Below are positions 54,601-64,000 of a DNA stretch of 64,000 nucleotides, one piece after another. The stretch is from Annona cherimola (taxonomy: Eukaryota; Streptophyta; Magnoliopsida; Magnoliales; Annonaceae), in assembly GCA_030490835.1 (NCBI GenBank), contig CM059972.1, forward strand, positions 4,556,264 through 4,620,263, given 5' to 3'. Below the pieces are notes generated by a model. That model was not told where the DNA came from, made no database searches, and saw only the letters and a program-made list of their open reading frames with translations. The stretch's first letter is position 1, and each line of letters opens with the position of its first letter. Both the position numbers and the translations under genes were made by a program.

Positions 54601-55162
54601 TGGGGGGAGGTCTCTGAAGGGAACGAGAAGGCCCAAGTGATAGAGGGAGAGAGAAAATAGGCCTTTTCACGATAGGTGTGTGTGTGTGAGAGAAGAGTCT
54701 TGGGAAGAAACGGTGCAGGAAAAATGATAGATGAAGAGGGATTTCAGGGGAAGAGCAGTGGGAAAAGTAGTTTGTGAAAGGGCGCGTTCGGAAAGGCCGG
54801 GAGGAATTGGCGGCAACCAACGGTCATAACGTCGCTTGCACGTGGACGGCTGGGAATGGTTCGAGCTTTAAAATGATTATCAATCCAATCATTCACAGGA
54901 TGAAATCTATTTAATAATAATAATTGCGTTTTTTTATTTGATTTTTTAATAATAATAAATGGCCATAACCTATTTTTTATTTGACTTGCAAAATCCTCTG
55001 CCGTTCCCCCTCGATATTAACAAATGACAATAATCTTAGCATAGTAAGGGAGGCATGACACGTTGGGACGTAATAGAACATCCAGCATGCATCCTACCAG
55101 AACCCCAAAGTAACAATTTCAAAATTGATAAATTATAATTTTTTTGATTTCCACATCAACTC
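54601..55162. other. CDPK 5' UTR and promoter region
   Basis: On the minus strand a TTTTAAAG motif near 54870 and an ATTGG (inverted CCAAT) near 54882 are weak promoter candidates, followed by a leader with TG and GA repeats (54664-54705). No in-frame upstream ATG precedes the MGNCC start. Confidence 0.35.
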
Positions 55163-55235
55163 GGGGGTGTAGCTCATATGGTAGAGCGCTCGCTTCGCAT
55201 GCGAGAGGCACGGGGTTCGATTCCCCGCACCTCCA
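55163..55235 (+). tRNA. tRNA-Ala (anticodon CGC)
   Basis: 73 nt folding as a cloverleaf. The acceptor GGGGGTG pairs with CACCTCC (one G-U), D-arm GCTCATATGGTAGAGC, anticodon stem CTCGC/GCGAG with loop TTCGCAT (anticodon CGC), and T-arm CGGGGTTCGATTCCCCG with discriminator A. The RNA polymerase III A box (TAGCTCATATGG) and B box (GGTTCGATTCC) are intact, and a T-run (55245-55249) ends it. No intron. Reads GCG alanine codons; probably functional. Confidence 0.96.
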
Positions 55236-55372
55236 TTTGATTTTTGAGAATTTTTTAAAGTGGACGAGAGCTTTTTCGGGGTAAATTTTAGCATTTTCCG
55301 GTAACTATTTCACTATGGAATGAGTAAATTCGAGGGCGAGTTCCAGTTTTCTTACAAAAAAATTTTAACGGT

Positions 55373-55436
55373 CATATATATATATATATATGGGAAAAAA
55401 ATTTTAACGGTCATATATATATATATATATATATAT
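55373..55436. repeat. AT microsatellites with duplicated spacer
   Basis: Two (TA)n runs (55375-55390, 55413-55436), each preceded by the same AAAAAAATTTTAACGGTCATA unit, a short tandem duplication beside the family B MITE. Confidence 0.75.
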
Positions 55437-55779
55437 GGGAACCGATCCTGTGCAGTCCGCTGTAAAATGGACCCACACATATTAGATTGTAATGAAACTT
55501 TATACACTCATTTATCCATATATAAATCATACTTTAGACGGTTTAGATGTTGAAAAAACCACTTTAAACTTGATATTTACATTAAACTATTTTATTACGT
55601 TGATTTTGCACCATTTTAAGATGGAGACTACACACATGTTGGATTTGGATGAAAATTGGTATGGTAATAAAGTGAACAATTCTAAATACAATGGGTGGGG
55701 TGGATTTATGAGAAATGATCAGGTGGGGCCCACAGTGCACGGACTGCACGGTGCAGTCGCATACACTGGATCATTTCCC
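55437..55779. mobile_element. MITE family B, complete copy
   Basis: 343 bp, GGGAACCGATCCTGTGCAGTCC to ACTGGATCATTTCCC, with inverted ends and the internal GTGGGGCCCACAGTGCACGGACTGCAC block. It matches 21581-21938 in reverse orientation. It is flanked on both sides by (TA)n runs, so its insertion site was an AT-microsatellite. Confidence 0.75.
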
Positions 55780-56493
55780 GATATATATATATATATATAT
55801 ATTTTGTGTACTTTTACGCCATGGAAGGGGTAAATTTGAGGGCAAGTCCTGAACCATTAAGCTGGGTGATAATTTTTTTAAGATCGATGAATATTGATAA
55901 TATTTTTCACTCTGGAATGAATAAATTTGAGGGAAATCCTGAACCATTCGGCTGGGCTAGGCACAAGTGCAAACGAGTCCGCGGTTGTTGCTTTTTAGGT
56001 TTAGGTTAAGTGGGGAATTTTTTTGTGGAATAAAGATAATGACCAAAAAAGGTGGTTATACAGTCAGCGTGTTAAATCATATTAAAATGTATATAAAAAG
56101 GAGGGAATTTTTTTTTTAATTATTTTTTACATCCCATTAAAAGGACACAGAGAATTTTGTGTACACATCACCCTCCCCAGTTAGTGTAAAAACCAACAAT
56201 CCCATTCAACATTCATGCAGGTACTTTCAGCAGCTATAGTAAGTGCCTGTTTAGTCCGTTGTTTGGACAGATTAAACGGTCTGTTTCTCGGTTCAACCGC
56301 AAACACAAATTCAAAGAAACATATGTTTGGTCAGCATTGAAATTTACATTCACACACTTTCACGCCGAAGCAAAACAACTCTCAGATTCAAAAGTTGCAA
56401 TGTAAAGCAGGCACAAAGAGATCATAAATCATGTTGGACTGGATTGGATCTTCTTCTCCTTAAAAAATCCTTTCGTTAAAGAGGAGAAATATC
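55780..56493. other. Spacer and 3' UTR of the PpiC-rhodanese gene
   Basis: Two imperfect copies of an AATTTGAGGG...CCTGAACCATT segment (about 55831-55857 and 55924-55950). The final 100-200 bases are probably 3' UTR of the minus-strand gene. No other feature seen. Confidence 0.4.
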
Positions 56494-59400
56494 TCAATAA
56501 GTTGGAACGGAGGGATCGACCTTGACAGCGTATGCATGTATACCACCTGCCACATTGAACACTCTCCTGAAGCCCTGTAACAAACAAAAGCATTTGAGGG
56601 TTTTATCATGAATATACCCAAAATCCAAACCAGATCAATCTTTAGTGACAACTTCACAAGAGACTGTTGGATGAAGGACTAACAAATGGAGTGTAAAAGG
56701 GCTATTAAGGTTTTCCCATTACAAGTTTCTCAATTTGTCAACCAGTGACCTTCTCACAAAGGCATCCTCACCCCACAGTCACGCCAAGCATTTGATATGA
56801 GGGTAGGAAAGAAATTGCAATAGTGAGGTACATGAAGCTATGCTTGTATCAGGAGGAAATGCATTGCATTCAATAGTAAGCAACAACATGCGTTTTTATA
56901 TCATGAAAAGCAGCTTTGGTGCACACAACATGAGGGGATGACACTGATAACACTGTAGCATTGTGCATGCCTTAAAGTCATTTGTCGGCCCCTGCACCAA
57001 AAGCACTCTAAAAAGTCAAATTGACCATATTAATGCTAAAAGTGTGCTCCAACAAAAAGTCATGGAAGGCCGGCTACTCATCTCATGGGGTCAGACCACT
57101 TGATGAATTGCATAAATCCAAAAAGACAAACAATGGCGTGAGGCAACTATTGTCTGTTTCTCAATCGAGGTGACCACACAATGATGTACTTATGTCCATA
57201 GATTATTACAGTAATGCAACAAGCTGCTGGGAAGAGCATTCACCAATGTTTTAACTATGAAAAAGACTGGCACCAGCCTACCTGTGTCTGCAACCATTTC
57301 GCAACCTGCAATGACCGCATCCCATGGTGACACTGCAGTGGAAGGCAACCCCTCAGAAAAGATAATCAGGCAGGCAGTCACGAGGAACAAATACTGAGAT
57401 TCAACCAACTCATTCAATACCAAGATTTTTCAAGACTGAAACACAATCAAATATCAAAGGGCATGTTTGAAGATGTTTTTCTGTTGCTGCTGCTGCTGCT
57501 GCTGCTGTTGTTTCCTTTTTCTCCTCTAAAACATTTAGGGCCTGTGATACTGATAGATCATATTGCAGAAATGCAAATCTCTACCATGAATCTGTATCCA
57601 GCCCAAATTGGTGAGGATTTGAGATCAATTCGAAATAAGAACAAAATATAAATAGCTTGTGGTTGTGCTGTCGGCATGTGGCATGGCCATCTTCCAAGCT
57701 TAATGCTCTTGGAGCGGCATTATGCGAAAAGAAAAGTACATCAAGCCAAGTACTTTCTTGACTTACATTACTCCATCCCAATTTTCAAACTCATGGTGAA
57801 GATTTGCTATGATATCAGCTGAATCAAAGTTTGCCTTACAAGCTCAAAGAAATGCACTCACCATAACGTAGGTGTCCTTTTGAGGATCAAACTCATTTGT
57901 TATTTCTGTGCCCCAACAACCAAATTGGCGAAGGGAAAGAATCCTAAACCCTGGCAAGGAAGCTTGAGCACTGTACAGTAAACAATTACAGCAATCAACA
58001 TGCTTTATTTTAAAAAAAATTGAAGGTGCAACAAAACAATAAATCAAGGATAATCAACTTCTGATAAAATTAAGAATACGGAGAAAAAAGACAGGTGAAA
58101 CAACACAAAAGGCCAATAATAAGATCAAGATGGCTCATTGAAAATTTCCTAGTTTATCGAGTTGAAAACCCAAGGAAGTTTATCAAGTTTAAAACATGAA
58201 CCGCAGCTTATAGTTGCCAAGAAATCCATTCTGCGCTGCTAAGTCTGTTAACTGTTAGCTGAAATAAATTTGTCAGAAAGATTTTGAGTACAGTATGATT
58301 GTATGAAGACAAACGGAATAGACAAGGTTTCTTCCTAAATCAGGGATATGAGAAAAGGATGTTCCAAAATATCTAAGGAAAGATTATTTGCTACATATCT
58401 TTTAAAACATTACTAAGCCTCTTTTATAAAGCAAAGTTGAATAAGTAAAAATTTTCAACTCCCGGTGAACTTAAATTGTAGATGATAAACTCCCATCTTC
58501 GAGTAATTGGAACAACCATTGAGCCGAAGGAGAGATTCTAACTGAGGGAAGAAGGCACGTACATTGACATATGAAGTAGTTCTAGTAGATGTCAATAAAG
58601 TATGAGTAAAGAAATACTCCGATAAAAAAAATTAACAAATACGGTTAATTGCATTCATGTACATGTTGTCCATTGAACAAATAGAGGAAAGCAGAGAAAT
58701 TGGTTGACATAACTTTTTTTTTTCAATGTGTGTGTGATTATGCCGTGAAAGAATAGTAGGAGGCATAGGAACTGTACAAATTAATATCATCATACTTCAT
58801 TGCCACTCCAAGAAGTTGAATTTAACACAGGTGATAATCAACATGGGAAGAATGCATCTTGGTGCACTTTGGGTTGTTCTCAAGGCAAATATTTCATGCT
58901 CCTAAATTGGTGTGAGCAACATTATAGATTCAAGGTAAAGAAAAAAGCTGACATACACTTCATCAGGCTCCCGGACATCAATCAATTGTACTTCCTCAAA
59001 GAAAGTCGGTTCCTGCATTTTCTCATGAAGCTCCTTTGGCTCAATGTCTTGGAGCAAACTCTCTTCCCTAGCATAGTTTAAATGGAGAATTAGATGCTGA
59101 TTTTTTTTTTCCTGCTTATCAAAAACAGATGCAAAGAAGGCCAGCATAACAAACCTCTCAGACAACACTTGCAACAAATGCCAACCAAACTTAGTTTTAC
59201 ACCTCACAACATCATTCAAAGGTGCATTAAATGCAGCTTCTTCAAACTCAGGCACCTGTAGAAGTGTCAACCAGTAAGATTTTTGTCACCTTTCTTTTTT
59301 AAATTATCCCTAGGGTGGGGATGAGGAGGCCAAAAGGTACCTTAAAGACTTCAAGAAATGTAATAAAAGGCCATTTTATAGCAAAAGGCGCCTTCTTGCA

Positions 59401-61120
59401 ATATGAATAGGTAGATCATTTGAACAAAAAGGTTTAGTTGGGGCTTTTGTGGGTGAGTTGAGCCAAACCTAGAGGGAGAGGTGTTCATAAAATCTGTTAA
59501 TTTCATCATGATAAGTAGCAGGGAAAAATAAATGGATTCCTTCAATGGTGTCCATGTAGTGGTTGGTGGAACTGGAATCTATGCTTTAAGAGATCCTGGC
59601 ATTTCTTTTCCATAGATCTGCTTCTTTCATTTAATCATCATTTTCCCCCAAGTTTCTCACCGCATGTGCTATCCAAGCATTAGGTGAGTTCAGGGTGCTC
59701 ATAAGGTACACCCTGTGCACAACAGCAGAAGCCAGAATACACAGAAGTGCACTTATTATGGCAGGTCATGTCCAGGCCCAACAGATAAGTCAGCCAGCTT
59801 GGCTACCGATTCAGATCCCTCTGTGGGGAGCAACCTGATGAGTATCTTGCACAGCTGTGCTCAACACCTGTGCCAGTGTGCAAGAATCAAGATAAATATT
59901 AGGAAGATCACCATGTGGATTTAGCGGCCTGCTCAGGTCAATGGTCTGTCAGCATTTTAATTTGCTTGGGGCCTTTCTTCTCTTTGTTTATTTGTTCTTT
60001 TTTTTTTTTTGTGTACATGAAAAAGAAAATTTCTTATGAATTTTATCTAGAACCTAAAGTACTTTTAGTTCTGTAGCATGGTTTCATCCTAATAAAATTT
60101 GTCAGATAAGAGAAATGTTCATACCATCTGCCCTTTCCGGACCCATCCAAGCATGCCACCCTCCTCTTTCGATGGACAAACGGAATATTCTACTGCTAGG
60201 TCACTTAAATCCTCTCCTATGGAACATCAGCTACACATTAGTAAATCAGCACTGGCATTCACTTTGGTAATAGCAGCATCCAACACTCAATTAAAGTAGG
60301 CTTTGTTGAATAAACTTATCGAATCAACCAGCACATGCAAATGGCAAAATATACCTCCTGCAATCCTCTGTTGGAGCTCCACAAGAAGCTTAAGATCGTC
60401 TTCGCTGACAAGCAAATGCTGCACCAGTCTCTCCTTGCCCCCTCCGCCATTATTCCCAGTACTGAATGAAACTGCACGCAAAAAGAAATGCACAGAAGAT
60501 TTCTCTTAAATCCACTCTTTCGAATACAAGATGAATAGACAATAAACAATCATACGTTTCTTAACATTGGGTAATGCAGATACTAAAACTTGGTCCTGTT
60601 TTCTTGAGCATGATGTAGCTAGCTAAAGGGGTGGGTGGAAATATCAGTTCAGACAGATATTTCTAGTTACCAAGTCCATACCAACGGAAGTAGCAATAAA
60701 TGATATTTCTTACTAAAGTCATTAATACGAAAAACCCAATTACGAAGCGTAAATCACAGAAACGGATAAACAATTATGAAAACCCAATTGAAATTCGGAA
60801 CATAAAAGGGCTATTTAACCCTTTTATTTAGAAAATCGCCAACCTCTTCCTTTGGTCATTGTATTCACTCTTTCCGTTGGCGGCGCCCACCACCTGCGCG
60901 GGGCGGAAGGAGTGATGGATAGGGAGGGTATATGGGGGAGGACAGAAAGTGATGGAGGCAAAACGCAGGGGTGTCTGGAGGAAGAAGAGCAGGAATGGGA
61001 AAGCGAAGAGAAGAGGGAGAGTCTACTGACGATGGTGGCCTTGTTGTTAGATAATATGGGTTGCGGAGAAGTGAGATGGTAGGAGGAGTTGGGGAGATGG
61101 GAAGCAGCTGCTCTTAGCAT
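56494..61120 (-). CDS. PpiC (parvulin)-rhodanese protein, chloroplast-type (At5g19370-like)
   Basis: Eight exons in phase (939 nt, 312 aa): 60844-61120, 60355-60471, 60125-60216, 59155-59255, 58957-59067, 57862-57970, 57282-57332, 56494-56574. The Ser-rich N-terminus (about 90 aa, few acidic residues) looks like a chloroplast transit peptide. The parvulin-type peptidyl-prolyl isomerase domain follows (LVQHLLVSEDDLK, CPSKEEGGMLGWVRKGQMV, PEFEEAAF, KFGWHLLQV). The C-terminal rhodanese domain has QLIDVREPDEV and the active-site loop MCHHGMRS with catalytic Cys270, ending GGIHAYAVKVDPSVPTY. The order matches Arabidopsis rhodanese-like/PpiC protein 12. Probable role: folding helper with sulfur-transferase fold in plastids; the substrate is unknown. 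Start ATG 61120 was preferred because exon 1 then begins MLRAAAS as in relatives. Confidence 0.92.
57482..57511. repeat. TGC trinucleotide microsatellite
   Basis: About eight TGC units inside the last-but-one intron of the PpiC-rhodanese gene. Confidence 0.85.
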
Positions 61121-61483
61121 GTCTCCTTTTGGTCGGTTCATGGAGGACGACGAGATGACGAGTCTCATCGCAAAACAAGGAATTTCAAAACTATTGATTG
61201 GTAAATTCCCAATGTGGGAACGACTTATGTTTCGACGAATGATCACAAATGTAAATATCAGAGACGATCATATTTTTTACCTTTAATTTTAAATATAAAA
61301 AACGATTCCCGTTTTATAGTACTTTTACAAATCATTTTTTATTTTTAAAAATATACCAATTTCTTTCATGGGAACTAAAAAGGTCAATTTCAAAAATACC
61401 CACAACATTTGCTCTTGATTATAAATATATTCACTAACTTCAAAACATTTCATCTATACCCACTAACTATATCATTGATATCA

Positions 61484-61754
61484 AGGGTGTGATTGGCAAT
61501 TCACAAAAAATATCAAGTCAATGTAAAACTTTTCACCCTCCACAACTATTATATTTTTTAATTATTTTTTCACATTTTCCTATACAACTATCATACTTTT
61601 CAATCATTTCTACACAACTATCCACACAACTAACCTATCTATTTTAACTTTATCCTTTTTACTATTCATTATTACCCCTATCATATCACATCATTTGACA
61701 ACTTTTACTCTCCAAAACTTTTCATCAAAAGTTTTATTCATTACAAAACACACT
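61484..61754. mobile_element. Tourist-like MITE, copy 6
   Basis: Starts GGGTGTGATTGGCAATTCAC and ends CATTACAAAACACACTAC, with a well-kept body (ACTTTTCACCCTCCACAACTA, CTTTTCAATCATTTCTACACAACTA, CTATCATATCACATCATTTGAC). The right terminus is degraded. Confidence 0.7.
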
Positions 61755-62870
61755 ACAAATATACTTAAAATTAAAGGGTTTGTTTCATTTTCATTAATAT
61801 CAATTCGAAATGATGAATATAGACCCATTTGCATCAACCTCTAATGTGGCTGATGTAGGAAATTTCGACGTTCCCATGCCTCTTACTCCTTCCCTTGTCT
61901 CTCCTCTCCCTCCACTCTCGAACAACAACCTCGCTAAACCCACCTTCTCTCGTCGATTGCCCTACATTGTCGACTGCCCTTCTTAGCATCTTTGTTGGGA
62001 TAAGTGATGAAGCAATTGGCTAATGATGGTGGGATGCTGGCTACCACCGATTGCGTATACAAGCCAACGGGTGTAGTCATTGTTCAAGGTGTGAAAAGAA
62101 TCCTCAATGGCACCTGAAAATCACCAATCGCAAAAAATTCCACTTGCATTGGATGGGATGGGACTTAGAGCAACCTACAGAACGATGGTGGAGGTGCAAT
62201 AAGAATGGACACCCCGCAGAAAGTGGTTGGCTTAGTGTGCATAAGGGTTAGGGTGGAAGACGTTAGGGGCCAGAAGGGATAGATGTACGTGATGACATAT
62301 GACCCGGTGCACACTCGGAGTGACGTTGTCAACAGCGTCGATCACTACCTGTCTCAACTCGATACTAGGAACAACTTACTCTTTTAAATCAGGTAACCTC
62401 ACACATCGGAAAGTAGAATGTTGCCACCTACAAGCAGATCAAGTAAGTAATAATTTCTTCATGAAATTACAACTCACCAACTCGCCAATGTTAACAATCT
62501 AAACAATAGTAGCAATGGCCACCCTCAATGAAAATCTAACAAGAACTTATCCACTACACTTGCAAAAATCCAGTCGAATGATGTTGAAACCCACTAGTGT
62601 CATTTGTCATCCTTAGATCTGTGAAAAATTGACAGATCCTCTACCCAAAAACCTGATGGTTCATCCTCTATTTAAGTGTAATAGTCCAAAACTGAATTTC
62701 ATATTAAAAATGGGAGAGAGAGTTACTGGAGGTTTATAAGTGGATCTAAGCTTAAAACATAGCGTGACATATTCTTAAACGGTGTGGCTGAGCTGTTAAT
62801 TCAGAACGAATAATATTTCACAGTAAAGCTTATAGCCCATGGACTTACGATTGCTTTGTGATCCGGTGTA
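61755..62870. other. Spacer with possible unrecognised gene remnant
   Basis: The plus strand near 62015-62110 has a short uninterrupted stretch ([17 protein letters not shown]), and 62281-62380 another (MTYDPVHTRSDVVNSVD). They lie in shifted frames with stops between. I do not recognise the family; this may be a decayed gene or chance. Confidence 0.3.
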
Positions 62871-63128
62871 TTACATTAGGCCTCCTCTGAATCGAATCAC
62901 CGCCACCCCTTGATCAAACTTCAGAAATTGCCTCGATTCCGACATCCCATCTCCTGTGATTGACCGAGCATAGTTTTTCCAACCACGATCATGCTCAACC
63001 CCCCTGTCTTCCAAATACAGGCAATCACAAAGGGCAACCATACAATCCAGCACATTGCCTCCAGCAGAAATAATTCTCTCCGTTAAATAAAAAGAATCGA
63101 ATCCAAGTAAAAACTTCATCAACCACAA
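62871..63128 (-). other. Unassigned open frame, 85 codons
   Basis: The minus-strand frame has a balanced amino-acid composition (FYLTERIISAGGNVLDCMV, CLYLEDRGVEHDRGW) unlike the low-complexity frames around it, but no recognised domain, no clear promoter and no adjoining exon. It could be an exon of a gene entering from the right edge. Confidence 0.25.
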
Positions 63129-63719
63129 TGGAAGTAAATTGTAGTACTAAAGCAGCGAGCGAATAGCCTGCAATAGCCAGCTATTTACGGTAGAGGTTTG
63201 CTTTTCAATACAGCTTACACTTTCGCTGAAAATTGATTGAATCAAGTTGTTGCCATAGAGAATAATCCCATCATAGCATCCTCTTCTCATTGCTAGTCTT
63301 CTTTATTACAGAAAAAATTAATACACGTCTTGCATCGCTTGTCTTTGCCAAAAATCAGCGGCAACAAGTAACTCAAACCGAGGGAATTCCAGCAAGTGGT
63401 GGGATTCATCGAATTCCGCAGTGTGAGCGGATAGGGATGGAATTCCACCAAGAAGAAGAAGAAAGAAGAAAAAGAAAAGAAACGCATTTGGTTTTGATGA
63501 CTTGACTCCATCTTTTCTCCTTGTTTTTTCACCTTTTTTTTTTAAAGAATTTCTTCACCTTTTTTAATATGTTAATATCATAACTACGTTAGCATAAAAA
63601 AAAACGAATCGTATTTTTTTTCATTCAGGGCAATTTGGTCATCTACAAATACAAAAGCTAGCCAAAATAACTCCGTTTCCTACTTGACTAACGAAATTTT
63701 CAAAATTACTGTGCGTTAA

Positions 63720-63985
63720 GGAAGTGATAACACTTTAGTTGAAAAATTTTTAATCCAAAATTTTTTTTATGAAAGAATACGATTTAATATAATAGAGATA
63801 AGGATGAGAGTAAATAAAATAAAATTAAAAAATATATATTAGTTATATAAGTAGTAGTTATATAAAAATAATTGAAAAATAAAATAGTTGTATAAAAAAT
63901 GTGAAAAAAAAGATAAGTATAGAAAAAAAAGTTTTAAATTGAAAACTTATTGTTTAAAAACTTTTATACATAGCCAAACATGCCC
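63720..63985. mobile_element. Tourist-like MITE, degenerate copy at right edge
   Basis: Reverse-orientation body (ATAAAAATAATTGAAAAATAAAATAG, AAAAAATGTGAAAAAAAAG) ending TAGCCAAACATGCCC followed by TTA. The left end is worn. Confidence 0.55.
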
Positions 63986-64000
63986 TTAACAGATATATTT

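Overview
This is a nuclear segment of a flowering-plant genome. The evidence is split genes with GT-AG introns of up to about 4.4 kb, plant-type families (calcium-dependent protein kinase, TGA bZIP factor, RIN4/NOI protein, chloroplast PpiC-rhodanese protein), a nuclear tRNA-Ala, and an AT-rich intergenic fraction crowded with plant transposons (Tourist-like, hAT, foldback/MULE-like, Copia, solo LTR, LINE). The species cannot be fixed from the sequence; the long, MITE-filled introns suit a large-intron woody angiosperm.

Layout. 130-10100 (+): ERI1-type 3'-5' exoribonuclease with a C-terminal GRF-type zinc finger, 4 coding exons, MITE-rich introns. 10101-18567: gene-free; holds a Tourist MITE, an 849-bp hAT element with target duplication, a 1,198-bp solo LTR flanked by CTCAT, a long-inverted-repeat element and a diverged non-coding duplication. 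18874-19767 (-): small RIN4/NOI gene with a 9-nt first coding exon. 20870-22735: degenerate MITEs, one nested in another. 23054-23428 (+): intronless SF3B6-like splicing factor. 24663-25579: hAT element. 27574-35713 (-): clade II TGA bZIP factor, 11 coding exons, LINE relic in the last intron. 37034-41692: MITEs and foldback elements. 41745-49125: a decayed chimera of an NLR coiled-coil domain and a THESEUS1-like malectin ectodomain, split by a very young intact Copia element (43043-48315). 49810-54600 (-): calcium-dependent protein kinase, 8 exons, two foldback elements in its introns. 55163-55235 (+): tRNA-Ala(CGC). 56494-61120 (-): chloroplast PpiC-rhodanese protein, 8 exons. 61121-64000: MITEs and unassigned sequence.

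The genes are independent transcription units, as expected for a plant chromosome. Several belong to signalling or defence families (TGA factor, RIN4/NOI, CDPK, NLR and CrRLK1L relics), but nothing shows that they act together. Exon models were built by hand from splice consensus, reading-frame phase and remembered family conservation. All five multi-exon models whose ends could be set close in phase; the 3' end of the RIN4/NOI gene could not be resolved.
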